Part shown: positions 35,770 to 48,600 of the stretch, piece after piece | Position numbering within the stretch: the first letter of the stretch is position 1 | Layout: every line of letters starts with the position of its first letter | NCBI RefSeq assembly: GCF_014109825.1 | Contig: NZ_CP059576.1 | Coordinates: forward strand, 419,001 to 483,000 | DNA from: Legionella sp. PC997 | GTDB taxonomy: Bacteria; Pseudomonadota; Gammaproteobacteria; Legionellales; Legionellaceae | Length of the DNA: 64,000 nucleotides | Direction of reading: 5' to 3' | Notes under the pieces: model-generated | What the model was told of the DNA's origin: nothing | The model's database searches: none | The model's input: only the letters and a program-made list of their open reading frames with translations | Made by a program: the position numbers and the translations under genes

Positions 35770-38700
35770 TTAGACCTCAGATTCAGCCGTATTAAAATGC
35801 AGAAGCTTTGCTGTAATTTTTTGAATTACTTGTGTTCTTATTTCTTTTTCTCTAATAAACAAATGTCCGCTATCAAATTGTTGAAACTCACAACCTCCTA
35901 ATGAATGCTCCGCCCACCCTAAATGGTCTTCAGGAGAGACCCAAGTGTCCTTTTTACCTAAGAATACCGTAGTCCCTAAGGTTAAGGGTGCTTCATTACG
36001 GTAAGAATAACTTTTCACAATGTTCATATCGCCGATAAAAATGGGTAATAACACTTTAATAATACTCTTATTCATTCGCTCATCGCTGTAATCAACAATA
36101 CCATTTTCCTTAAACACTATGGATAAGGCGGTTAATTGTGCATCATCTAAGGCGCTGATTCGTTCTGAGTTTAAATCAAATAAATTAATGTTCATTTGTT
36201 GCAGTTTATTGAGCAGATTATCCAGACTTTTGGAGGGGATGCGTGGATCTGGATAAGCCGATGCAAAAAGATGCGCAGGTTGAGCGAGATGATGACGACG
36301 TAAATATCGACTTAGTTCAAATCCAATCAGTGAACCAAAACTATGGCCAAAAAAAGCAAAGGGTAAACTAAGTTGAGGTTTGAGCTGATGGGCTAACAAA
36401 GAAACCAAGGTATGGAGATTATCAAGTGGTTGCTCTTCCAATCGATTTTCTCTGCCTGGCAATTGGATTGGACATACTTCTATGAAATCAGGGAATTCCT
36501 GTTGCCATTCGCGATAAATTGAAGCACCACCTCCACCATAAGGAAAACAAAATAAGCGTACTTGTGCATTTGTTTGTATTTTTCGATAGGCAATCCAGGC
36601 GTTATCAAAAGGGGGTTGAGATTCAGTAGTTTCTTCTTTGGAACCTATCCACTGACTCGCTAATACATACTCAGCAATCTCGCTTATGGAAGGGCCTTGC
36701 ATTATCAATGGTAAAGAATAGTTGATCCCAATGCTTGTTTCTATGACGCGAATCACCGCCAAAGCCATTAGCGAGTCCATTCCTAATTCATGTAAAGACT
36801 GCAAGGGACTAATGTCAATTTCAGGCATTGAAAAAATCAAGGCAAATTGCTTTGTTAAGTACTGGATCAATTCTTTTTTACATTGTTCATAGGGCAGGGA
36901 TAAGTCCAGCTGGAATTCGGATTGAATTTCCATGATTTGATTGATTTGAATGGTATCATTGAGGACTGTCATACGTAGATCATGGCAGGCGGCAATCAAG
37001 CAGTGGTCTTTATCCAATAAGTACCAATCTGCAATGATGTATTCTCCTTTTGGATGCAGCTCTTTTAATTGGGTGTATACATATTTTTGGTCCTCCAGGG
37101 AACCATAAAATTCAAGAGTCCCCATATGGGATGCAATATAGGGTTTGGAGAATTGCTGCGGCAGCAATAAAAAGAGTGTCTGAATGCAGGCATCAATAAT
37201 TCCGGGGTGCATTTGCGTTACAAATTGTTTCCCACGTTCTGCGGGTTTAGGCTCGCGTAACTCACAAAATAGTTCATCACTATTCGTCCAGTATTGATGG
37301 GCCCAACGAATCGTATTACCGGCAGGCATGCCCATGCTTGTTATTCGGTTATAAAACAGTTCCATAGTTCCACAGACCGGAAGTCGTTGCATGAGTTCGG
37401 TTTTGGTTTCAATTTTTTTGTAAGAATGGGTGGTATTTAGGACTAACGTACCGGTTGCATGCTCTATCCAGTTTTCTTTGCCATCATTGCTATAAAAGCG
37501 AAATGATGAATTGTCGCTTTTTTCATTGGGTTCTATGATGAGATGTACTACAACCGTTTTTTCATCTAAGACCAATATGGGTGATAAATAATTTAGGTTT
37601 TGAACCTTAAACGAAATGTGTTGCTGCAATTGTTTTGCTGCATACGCTAACATTTCCAGATAATAGCCGGCATGCAAAACATAAAAGGTATCTTGTACTT
37701 CAGGCATTACTTTAGTATCAAACACAAATTCAAATTGTCGTGCTGATAAAGGAGAGGAAAGAGATTTGCCACGCATTGGATAGGCAGTATTTTTTTCATT
37801 GAAACCTTGGTCTAGGCTGGGCCAGTAAATTTTGCGTTGCCATGGATAAAACGGCATATCTAAAGGCGCATAAACCCGTCTCTCTTCATATTTTTTCCAA
37901 TCGATGGGTACTTGTTCAACATAGTTTTTTGCTAAAGTGATTTCATCCATGTCGGAAAATTCAGATATTGGAGTGGAATAATTGGATTTCTTTGGTTCGT
38001 TATTAATAAAAACCCCCTCAATAGGCGCAACCGGATTTTTGCATAATTGAGCTAATTTTTGATAAAGATCAGCAATTGAATCAGTAATTATTACCAAGCG
38101 TTGAGTAAAGTGAGAGCGTCTGATATGGAGGTTATAACAAAGCTGTGCCAAATTGGTTTCGGGATGATTTTTTAAATATCCACACCAGCGGTCGATTAAA
38201 TCGGTTAATGCAGCAGGTTCTTTTGTTGAAAGCGTAAATAACTCTTTATCCTTAGTAAGAGTGTTGGTACACGTGGGTTGTTCTTCAACAGAAGATTCAC
38301 GTAACACCAGATGCGCATTAGCACCACCGAAACCAAAACCACTTACCCCAGCAATACTGACCTCCCCGTATCTGGGTAATGGTTCTGCTTTACAGGGAAT
38401 ACTCAAAGAATAGCGGTCAAATGGGATATGTGGGTTCGCATTAGCAAAGTTAAGATGAGGTGGAATTAAACGATTTTTTAGAGCTAAAGCTACTTTAATG
38501 ACGCTCACAATTCCTGCGGCAGGTTCCAAATGCCCTACATTGGTTTTTACTGAGCCAATCCAACAGGGGTTTTCAACCGCACGATTTTTACCAAGTACTT
38601 CGCCTAATGCTTGAATTTCAATTGGATCTCCCAGAAATGTACCTGTTCCATGGCATTCAACATAGGAAACATGAGCTGGATCTGTTTTCGCCATTCGATA

Positions 38701-39651
38701 AGCAGATCGCAATAATTGTTCTTGTTGTAAACCATTCGGTGCGGTTAAACCATTCGTTTTACCATCTTGATTCATCGCGCTCCCAGTGATTACTGCATAG
38801 ATCCTATCTTTATCCTGTAATGCTTTGGCAAGCGGCTTTAAAACAATAGAGCCTGCGCCTTCTCCTTGGACATAACCATCCGCCTTGGCATCAAAGGTAT
38901 GGCATTGCCCGGAAGGAGAAAGCATGGTCGCTTTAGCCAAAACAGAATGGATCGACGGTAATAAATTGATATTTACAGCACTGACTAATGCAGTATCACA
39001 AAGCTTGGCTTGTAAGTTTAAGCAAGCTAATTGAATGGCAATAAGCGAAGAAGAACATGCAGTATCTAATACTAAGCTTGGTCCGCGTAAATCGAACAAA
39101 TAGGATAAACGATTGGCTGCCATGCTGATGGCGCTTCCAGTTGGAATAAACAAAGCATCCATATCTGAGTCTAATTTTTGCAGATGGCTAAACTGACTTG
39201 CATATAAACTGGAGAAAACACCCATATTGGAGCCTGCTAAGGCATCAACCGTTAAACCTGCATCTTCCAGGGATTCATAGGCTACTTCCAATAAGATACG
39301 TTGTTGTGGATCCATCCGCATTGCTTCACGAGGACTAATACCGAAGAAATAAGCGTCAAATGCTTCAATTTGACGCAGATACCCTCCCCAATAAGGCAAA
39401 TTAGGATCACGCTGAATGACTTCTCGGGTGCCTTGTAAAAGCTCCCAACGTTCCTCTGGAATTGGCGAAATAATGTTTTTGCTCTGACATAATAACTCCC
39501 AAAACTCTTGGGGATTATTGGCTTCAGGTAAACGACAACTCATGCCAATAATTGCAACTGGATCAAATAATTTGTCGTTTTGTTCTTGCAAAAGCTTTTT
39601 GAGCTTTTGGATCATTAATAATGATTTTTTTAAAGTCGTTGTCTCATTCAT
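35770..39651 (-). CDS. Polyketide synthase terminal module (KS-DH fold-ACP-TE)
   Basis: Second PKS protein, 1,293 residues, probably chain-ending. It starts with a helical docking segment (1-30). The ketosynthase follows with Cys199 in DTACSSSL, then HGTGT and NVGHLEPAAG, and a linker. A dehydratase-fold domain (about 640-910) keeps Asp820 and Gln824 in HPGIIDACIQ. It lacks the usual HxxxGxxxxP motif, since that region reads EVQDTFYVLHAGYY (His660 is nearby). A carrier protein has Ser960 in GMDSLMA. The thioesterase has Ser1104 in GHSFGS and His1263 in SGHLF, resembling type II TEs. No acyltransferase or ketoreductase domain is present. It overlaps the 4,813-residue PKS gene by 8 bases and is translated after it. 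Confidence 0.92.
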   Translation of the reverse strand: MNETTTLKKSLLMIQKLKKLLQEQNDKLFDPVAIIGMSCRLPEANNPQEFWELLCQSKNIISPIPEERWELLQGTREVIQRDPNLPYWGGYLRQIEAFDAYFFGISPREAMRMDPQQRILLEVAYESLEDAGLTVDALAGSNMGVFSSLYASQFSHLQKLDSDMDALFIPTGSAISMAANRLSYLFDLRGPSLVLDTACSSSLIAIQLACLNLQAKLCDTALVSAVNINLLPSIHSVLAKATMLSPSGQCHTFDAKADGYVQGEGAGSIVLKPLAKALQDKDRIYAVITGSAMNQDGKTNGLTAPNGLQQEQLLRSAYRMAKTDPAHVSYVECHGTGTFLGDPIEIQALGEVLGKNRAVENPCWIGSVKTNVGHLEPAAGIVSVIKVALALKNRLIPPHLNFANANPHIPFDRYSLSIPCKAEPLPRYGEVSIAGVSGFGFGGANAHLVLRESSVEEQPTCTNTLTKDKELFTLSTKEPAALTDLIDRWCGYLKNHPETNLAQLCYNLHIRRSHFTQRLVIITDSIADLYQKLAQLCKNPVAPIEGVFINNEPKKSNYSTPISEFSDMDEITLAKNYVEQVPIDWKKYEERRVYAPLDMPFYPWQRKIYWPSLDQGFNEKNTAYPMRGKSLSSPLSARQFEFVFDTKVMPEVQDTFYVLHAGYYLEMLAYAAKQLQQHISFKVQNLNYLSPILVLDEKTVVVHLIIEPNEKSDNSSFRFYSNDGKENWIEHATGTLVLNTTHSYKKIETKTELMQRLPVCGTMELFYNRITSMGMPAGNTIRWAHQYWTNSDELFCELREPKPAERGKQFVTQMHPGIIDACIQTLFLLLPQQFSKPYIASHMGTLEFYGSLEDQKYVYTQLKELHPKGEYIIADWYLLDKDHCLIAACHDLRMTVLNDTIQINQIMEIQSEFQLDLSLPYEQCKKELIQYLTKQFALIFSMPEIDISPLQSLHELGMDSLMALAVIRVIETSIGINYSLPLIMQGPSISEIAEYVLASQWIGSKEETTESQPPFDNAWIAYRKIQTNAQVRLFCFPYGGGGASIYREWQQEFPDFIEVCPIQLPGRENRLEEQPLDNLHTLVSLLAHQLKPQLSLPFAFFGHSFGSLIGFELSRYLRRHHLAQPAHLFASAYPDPRIPSKSLDNLLNKLQQMNINLFDLNSERISALDDAQLTALSIVFKENGIVDYSDERMNKSIIKVLLPIFIGDMNIVKSYSYRNEAPLTLGTTVFLGKKDTWVSPEDHLGWAEHSLGGCEFQQFDSGHLFIREKEIRTQVIQKITAKLLHFNTAESEV

Positions 39652-42600
39652 AAGCCTGCTCTAATTCTTTTAATTCCAATTCCAGTAATTCATTCAGTTG
39701 TGCTTCGTTTAATTGATCCAAATCAAGAGGTTCCTCTATTTTGAAAAGAGGGACAGGAGAAGGCTCAATATTAATTTGCACACGTTGCATGATGTAATCA
39801 GTAAGTTGTTTTAATGTCGGGTAGCGATATAAGTCCATGGGGGCGACTACATCAGGGAAATGCTTACCCAGTTGCTCGGTATAATCGATGCCAGTAATGG
39901 AGTCCATTCCATAGTGTTGAAAGGGAGATTCTCTATCAATTTCAGTCACTTCCAATCCGAGTACTGACGCAAAGAGATTCAGGACTAATGTGGTAATTTC
40001 CTCCGGGGTTAACGAAGAAACCACCGTTGTTGGCATATTAGAGGCATATTCAGCAACTAAATGTATAAAGAAATCGAGTTGCTTGGCAGTGGTATTAACC
40101 TGTAAAAACTTCTTCCATTGTATCTTACATACGGTAATTTCAGCAGGATTTATTCTGAGAAGATTATGAAACACGGCAATGCCTTCTTTAATACTTAAAG
40201 AAGCCATCCCTACAGCATCTAAAAATGCATCATGATTGTGTCTGTGGCTCATTCCTTTTTCTGACCAGGCGACCCAGTTAATACTTGATGCAGGTAAGTT
40301 CAAACTACGACGATATAAGGATAGGCCATTCATAAATTCATTAGCTGCTGCATAAGCACTGAGGCCTGCCATGCCAAAATGAGGAACCGCCGCAATGGAA
40401 GAAAACAGCACGAAGCATGATAATGGAGCCTGCAAAAAGAGTTCATGCAATACCAAGGAACCGTGTACCTTTACCCGTAACACATCCCTCCATAATGTTT
40501 CATCCATCTCGGCAATGGTGACATTATCGGTAGTGACGCCCGCTAAATGAAAAACACCATCAATGGAGTGTTGCCATGCTTTTTCGGCCTCCATAATGAC
40601 CTGACGCATCTGTTCTTGATTGGCTACGTCCACTGCAGCATATCTAACTTGTGCCCCTTTAGCTTTTAACTGCTTGATCCAGTTATTTTTTTCAACTGTG
40701 TTAGAGCATAACTCTTTGGTTCCGGTAAGCAAAACAAAACGAGTTCCTTGTGTGACAATAAATTCTGCAACTTCATAACCTAAGGCTCCCAAACCTCCCG
40801 TAACCAATGCAGCAACAGGAGCCTTCCAGGCAGGAGGGATTTCATGATTTTGTGGCTCACTATGAGGAAGGAAACGAATGGTGTAACGTTCAGCGGCACG
40901 ATAAGCAATATGGTTTTCTTTGGCTTGATAACGTCCAATTTCCTTGACTAGGATTTTGATATTATGTTCCATCCCTTCATTTACATCCAAATCAAGCAGT
41001 AATGCTTGGTATTTTGCTTGTTCGGCGGCAAAAATACGGGTCATGGACCAGAGATAATGCTGCCAAATATTGATGCTATCTAAAGAGCTAACCTGTTGTG
41101 ATGATTGCGATGCGAGACAAAAGGATAATTGCTGCGGCCATGAATGCTGCACAATGGCCTGCAACAGATACAGTAACGCATGAGCAGGATCCTTTGAATC
41201 GTATACAGAACATAACTGCTTGTTGCTGTCTATGTCCAGCAGCTTGTCGGCCGAATCTAACGATAATATGAGACCTGTGGATTCCGCGGACAAGCTACGG
41301 GGCGTAGTTTGTCGATGTGTAGCTATTTCAGGACATAAATAGATAACGCCTTTTAAATTGTCTTTATGCTGGGCGTGAATTGTGGCAAAGAGTTGTTCGT
41401 AATCGGATTTTTGTGACGCATTGACGGTGAATTTATTCTTCTCAATCATGGAGAATTGATCGCCAATAAAACAATAAATCCCTACATTAGTACCCAGTTC
41501 TTGTTCTAAGAAAGGTACTGACCCTGGTTCACAGAAAATAAGCCATGTTCCTTCTGTGTCGATTACCCCAAGATGGCATGTTGGTGGGTTTTTTTCCCAC
41601 TTTGTATGGTAAAGCCAATCTTGAATATCAATCAGTACAGGGTTGTCATCAACAGGTTCAACTACTGGTTGTATTATAGACTGTGCCACCGGTAGGGGTT
41701 CTACTTCCTTTGTAGGTATCCAGCAGCGTCGTTTCGTAAATGGATACGTGGGTAAAGAGATAATATGCGGCAATTGTTGTGGGTATAATTGTTCCCAATC
41801 TATTTTTGTTCCATTAACCCAATGCTGGACCAACTCTTCATAGCGTGCATCACGGATTAATTGAGTCACCGATTGTGAATTACTTTGAGCATGATAATTC
41901 ATCCAGGTGTTTGTACCCAGGTGATGAGGATAGTTTGCTAGAGCTACAAGTAATTCATCGGTGTTGGCTGCAATCACTGCAAATCGTGCCCCCATATGCT
42001 CACGTCCTGTTTGTAACGTAAAGCATGCATCTCTTAGCCAATTTTCATGTTCTAGATGTTTGTTTTGTTGTAGATAACTGTGCATTTGCTGTACTTGTGC
42101 TGTCAAACGGTCTTCATTTAATGCCGATAATAAAAAGATATATGGAATAGGTACCGTGTAGTGGTGTTTTATGGGGGGTATGTATTCTTCAACAATCATA
42201 TGGACGTTCGCACCACCCGCACCAAAAGAACTCACCCCTGCACGGCGAGGTACATTATTAGCAGGTTTCCAATCAGTGCATTCTTGTTGGACATAAAATG
42301 GGGAGTTTTTAAAATCAATAAATGGATTTAATTGTGTACTATGTAGTGTAGGCGCTAATTTTTTGTGGCGCATCTGTAAGAGTACTTTTGCCAATTGGGA
42401 TACGCCGGCTGCAGATTCCAGATGACCAATATTGGATTTGACTGAACCCACGGCACAAAATTGTTTGTCTTCCGTATAGTATTCAAAGGCATCTTGCAAA
42501 CCCCGAATCTCTATCGGATCTCCTAAGGCAGTACCGGTGCCATGCGCTTCAATATAAGAAATGGTTCGCGCATCAATATTGGCATTTTTTAAGGCTTGTA

Positions 42601-45600
42601 AAATCACCGCTGCTTGGGCATTGGGATTGGGAACAGTATAACCACTGGTTTTGCCTCCATGGTTCATGCTGCTGCCTTTTATAATTCCATAAATCATATC
42701 ATTATCGGCAATTGCAGCCGCTAAAGGTTTCAATAAGACTGACCCTACTCCTTCTGAAGGTACGTAACCGGTACCCCCGTCAGCAAAACTCGCGCAACGC
42801 CCTTGTTCGGACATAAAATTAAAACTACCCAGGAAGTGATACTTACTTGGATGTAATGACAAGTTAACACCGCCGGCGATTGCCATGGCACAATCACCAC
42901 GCACGAGGCTTTCACACGCCAGATGAATTGCTGCCAGGGAGGAAGAACACGCTGTATCGACCACAAAACTTGGGCCGTTTACATCAAGGAAGTAAGAAAT
43001 TCGGTTTGCTACTGAGAATGATTGAATATCCAAAGGCACCCGATTCCCTTTTTGCCACTCCTCGGCGATAAATAAAGGGTAAAAATTATAAGTCACTCCC
43101 GCAAAAACACCGACTGAGTTTTTGGCTTTTCGTTTTAATTTGTCGCGGGTATAACCTGCATCTTCTAGCGTGGACCATACAGATTGCATAAACAAACGTT
43201 CTTGGGGATCCATTAGTCCTGCATCGCGTGGTGAAATATTAAAAAAGAGCGGATCAAACTTATCGACATCAGGAATAAAGCCTCCATGTGGGAAATAATG
43301 TTCTTCACCTCCAACCAGGACAGGATAATCTCGATAATCCCAACGATCTGCTGGAACCTCACCCACACAATCTTGTCCAGAGCTTAAGTTGTGCCAAAAT
43401 TCATCCATCGAGTTGGCCATAGGAAATGTGCCACTTAAGCCAATAATGGCAATATCCTGAGATGAAGGACTTGCGGGTTTGAAAGTAGATGTTATGGGTT
43501 TAACCGCTTCCACCTCAAGAGAGGATGGCGCCGGCATAACGTCGTTCGTACCTAAGAGCGTCGACAACTTGTCTTTATAATTTTTTATAAAGTATTTAGC
43601 TAAATCATTTAATCGATTACGTTCATAGAGTAATGTTTTGGGTAAAGTACCAAAGTCTTTTTCCAGACGGTTAGTAATTTCCAAACCAATTAATGAATCA
43701 ACGCCATAAACTTCATAGGTCTCATCTTCTTGGATAAGTTCTGCTGAGGTATGTAATTTTTCTGCGAATATCTGTTGTAAATAAGCTAAAGTCTGACCCG
43801 AGAAATCCATTACTCCTTTAGTATTCACTGGAGCTAAGGATTGGGGACTTGCCAGAACATTGGTTTCCTGATCATACCAATAGCGTTGTCTTATGAATGG
43901 GTAGGCGGGTAAGGAACCTACACGCTGTATTTTTTCCCCGAGATACACCTGTTGCCAGTCAATGACATAATGTTTCGTATATAAATCAGCCAGAATAAAT
44001 AACTTATGACGGTATTGATCGGAGTTTTCTGGTTGATGCAAGCCGTGGATTGCAGCCTGATACACTTCATCAAATACTGGTCCCTGGATCGTGCAGGTTT
44101 GGCCTTCATTCATCATGCAATAATCAGGTATTTCATGGTTACTTAATAAGTTTAAGGCATGACATAAAGCATCAACAGAACTCACCACCAATCCACAGCG
44201 GTACATAAAATGTGCTCGGCCCACATTTAAGGTAAAACTAAGTGAGGGTAAGGAAATCGTATCTTTATTCTGATTAAGCCATTGGTGCAGATCGACAATT
44301 TTTTGGTATAAACTTTGCTGTTGCTTCGCAGAAAGGGTAATTAAATAATAGGGTTTAGCCTGATGGTTCTCCGCTATTCTTTGATGGGGGCGTCCCTCCT
44401 CAAGTACGACATGAGCATTCGTGCCACCAAATCCAAAAGAGCTGATTCCAGCGCGGAGCGGGATGTCTACCCCGGCCTCATTTTTGATACGTTTCCAGGC
44501 TTGAGTTTCTTTGATAATAGTGAAGGGTGTATCGTTTAAATTGATGTACGGGTTTAATTCTTGTAAATGCAAAATACCTGGGAGCGTTTCGTGGCTCATG
44601 GCCAAAAGCAGCTTGATGATTCCTGCAATTCCGGATGCAGGTTCTAAATGACCGATATTTGTTTTTACAGATCCTAACCCAATCCAATTTTGCTTTGTTC
44701 TCGATGTACGTAACGAGGAAAATGCCAGTTTTAAGCCTTCAACCTCAACAGGGTCACCTAAAGCGGTTCCTGTTCCATGAGTTTCAATATAGGATACAGT
44801 ATCTGGATCGAAATTGGCTTGGGTGTAGGCACGTATTAATAACTCACTCTGCGCTTTAGCATTCGGTGCCGTCAAAGATTGGGCTTTGCCCCCATGATTT
44901 ACTGTTGAGGCTTTAATGACTCCGTAAATATGATCCCCAGCTTCTTGAGCCTGTTTTAAAGGTTTGAGTAAAAGACTGGCGACCCCTTCTCCTTTAACAT
45001 AGCCATTTGCGCTTTTATCAAAAGTCTTGCAGCGACCATCAGAAGATAAGGCGCCTAATTGGCCAGTAACTACTATGGTATCTGGACTCAAAATGAGGCT
45101 AACGCCGCCTGCAATGGCTAAATCGCATTCGCCCTGGCGGATTGCTTGTACTGCGCGATGAATGGCCACCAATGAACTTGAGCATGCGCTATCGATGGCT
45201 TCACTCGGCCCTTGAAAATTGAAAAAGTAGGAAACACGATTAGCAATCATGCTGTGTGAGTTTCCGGTAGCAATAAATCCATGATGTTCTTTTTGCTGTT
45301 TGGCAATTAAAGTTTGATATTCACTAAATTCAACACCGGCAAAAACACCCACATTTTGTGAGGGAAGTGCAAAAGGGTCGTAGCCTGCATCTTCAATGGT
45401 TTTCCATACCGTTTCTAAAAAAAGTCGTTGTTGTGGATCCATAAGATTCGCTTCGCGGGCCGAAATATTAAAAAATCCGGCATCGAATTGATCGAAATTG
45501 TTGATGAAAGCACCCCATTTGGAATTGCTTTGATGTGCTTCATTGCCATAATAATCCCGCCAGTCCCAACGTTCTTTGGGAATTTCAGTCACTAAATCAT

Positions 45601-48600
45601 GGCCTACCACTAAATGCTGCCAAAATGTGGCCAGGTCATCGGATTGGGGAAAAAGGCCTTGCATACCAATAATAGCGACTGCTTCAGTTTCGCTTGGGAC
45701 AATACGTCTGGTTTTTATCGTAGGAATATTTATAGGCAGATAAGCTACTTCCTGATGTGCCTGTGCTACTGCTTGAGGGAATTGATTAATTAGGTATTCG
45801 CTAATCGAAAGTACACTACTGTGGGTAAAAAACACGGCAGGAGTGAACTCGATTTGGTAATACTCCGTAATTTTTTTTGCCAATTCAATAAAATGCACGG
45901 AATCCATCCCATATTCACCAAGATTTTTTTCCAGTGCAATTTTATGTTGGGTAATTTTTAGTATCTTGACTACTTGCCGAATAAGATAAGAATGAAGTTT
46001 ATCAAGAAGTGCATTTTGAGTTAATGCCAGATTTGTTTGTTTATTATCGATAGAGGCGGGTTGTCCTTCATCAGAATACCAATAGCATTCCTTAGCGAAA
46101 GCATAAGTAGGTAGTGAGATTTTTTTCCTGGATTCACCTGCGTGAATTTGCTGCCAATTCAGATTTTGCCCTTCTACATAGAGTTTTGCCAACGAAAGTA
46201 ATGTCTCTTTATATTGAGAAGGATTTGACAATTGCTGCATTATTACAGGTAAAACGCTAGAATGAATCAGCGTGTTTGCAGCATTTTGTCCTGCATTCAT
46301 TTGCACGAACAATAGTGGAGAATGTTGGTGTGCTTTAAATTGTTGGATTATTTGTATTGCTTCATCAAGCGTGCTGACCACCATAGCGCAACGGCAATCA
46401 AAATGACTCCTGCCTGCATTTAAGGTGTAACTCACTTGTTCTAGTTCAGCAAAAGGGTTTTGGCCTAACCAACTTAATAAATCATCGAGCCGTTGATTTA
46501 AGGCCAATTCTGTTTTGGCAGATACGGTGAGTAAATAATGCGATTTATTCCTGGTCGGGGTAGATTGTATTTCCGGTGATTCGGATAAAATCAAATGGGC
46601 ATTAGACCCTCCCGCACCAAAAGAACTGATCCCCGCAATTCTTGGTATATTGGGTCCAGGTTTTAGCCATTCACTCACATTTTGCTGCACGCGAAATGGT
46701 GTCTTAGACCAATCGATATTGGTATTTAAAATTTCTGAAAATAGGGAAGGTACTAGGGTACGATGTTGTAATTGCAACACCACTTTGGTTACTGCAGCAA
46801 TTCCTGCTGCAGACTCACAATGTCCAATATTAGATTTTACTGAGCCAAGGGCACAAGGAGATGGTCTTTGACTAAATACTTTATTTAACCCCGCAATTTC
46901 AATGGGATCGCCTAGTGCCGTTCCGGTTCCATGTGCCTCGAGATAACTCACTTCATTTGGATTAATATGAGCTTTTTGGTAGGTTTCAACAAGCAATTCT
47001 GCTTGAGCGTTAGGGCTAGGTACCGTGTAACCGTTTGTTTTTCCCCCATGATTAAGCTGGCTTCCTTTAATCACTGCATAAATGAGATCCCCATCGTCTA
47101 AAGCTTTATCTAAGGGTTTTAATAGGATTGCCCCCACTGCTTCACCGGGTACATAACCATCGCCGCCCTCACCAAAGCTGCGGCAATGTCCATCCCGTGC
47201 CAAAAATTTCCCATGACTTAGCAACAGATATTTATTGGGATGCACAGAAAGATTCACGCCACCTGCAAGCGCCATATCACATTCCCCTTCGCGAATACTC
47301 TGGCAAGCTAAATGAATTGCGGTAAGCGAGGAGGAGCACATGGTATCCAGTGCCATGCTTGGACCATGAAAATCAAAAAAATAGGAAACTCGATTGGCGA
47401 TGGAAGCAAATATTGAATTGGTTGGCACAAATGAATGAGCATCAGTCAATTCATTACCAAATAGCTGATATTGCCCATACATTACGCCGACGTAGACGCC
47501 TACTTTTTTTCCAGCTAAAGCTTCATGGGGATATCCGGCATCTTCTATCGTTTTCCAGGCTGTTTCTAAAAATAATCGTTCCTGGGGGTCCATCAATGCA
47601 GCTTCGCGTGGGGAAATATTAAAAAACAGGGGATCGAACTGTTCCACATCGGTTAAAAAACCACCCCATTTACTGTATGTTTTTCCCTGATTATTTTGAT
47701 CCCCATCAAAATAATCTTCCAAAGGCCATCGCTCCTTAGGAATTTCGCGAATACAATCTTTTGCCGTATAGAGATTATGCCAAAATGTGCTTAAATCCTT
47801 AGCTTCTGGATAACGACCGTTGATCCCAATAATGGCGATATCTTGCGATAGGGCAGTTTTTTTGGGCATCCTGGGTGAGATGACCAATGGGTGAACGGTA
47901 TTTATCATTGGAGTGCCAATATCAGATGAATAGGACATTAATTGATGGGCATAATGCTCCATGAAATATTCCGCTAAATCGGCTAAGTTTCGGTATTCAA
48001 AAAATAATGTTTTAGGTAATTCACTAAATTCGCGTGCTAAGCGCTGATTGAGTTGCATGATCATCAAGGAATCAACCCCATAACTTTCGAAAGGGGATTG
48101 GGGATCAATATGTTCTGACGAACATTTTAAGGTTTCTGCCAGTATGTTCCTTAAAAAATTTTCCGTGTGATTGCGAAAATTTGCGTTTACCACAGGGCGC
48201 TGATTAGTTGTTGATTGGTTCAGCATTGCGTTATTTTGCAAGGCAATCATGAGTTTTTGTTGATAACCCGGGAGTACAATACAATTGGGGGTATTGTGCT
48301 GGAATGCCTGCAAAAATGCAGTGAATCCCTGTTGCGACGATAAACTGATAATGCCTAAGTTTTGCTCAAGCGCCTGTTGGTATTCAGGAGCAATGTGCAA
48401 CCCTCCTTCTTCCCATAGTGGCCAGTTAATCGAAAGAGTATGTCCAAAACAATGACCGAGTGCTCTTTGTTGTTCTCGTTCCCAGGCAAACTCATCCAGG
48501 AAACAATTAGCATAAGCATAATCACTTTGTCCGGCATTCCCGAACACGGCAGCGACAGAGGAGAACAGTACCAAGAAATCTAAAGGTTCATTAAGGGTCG

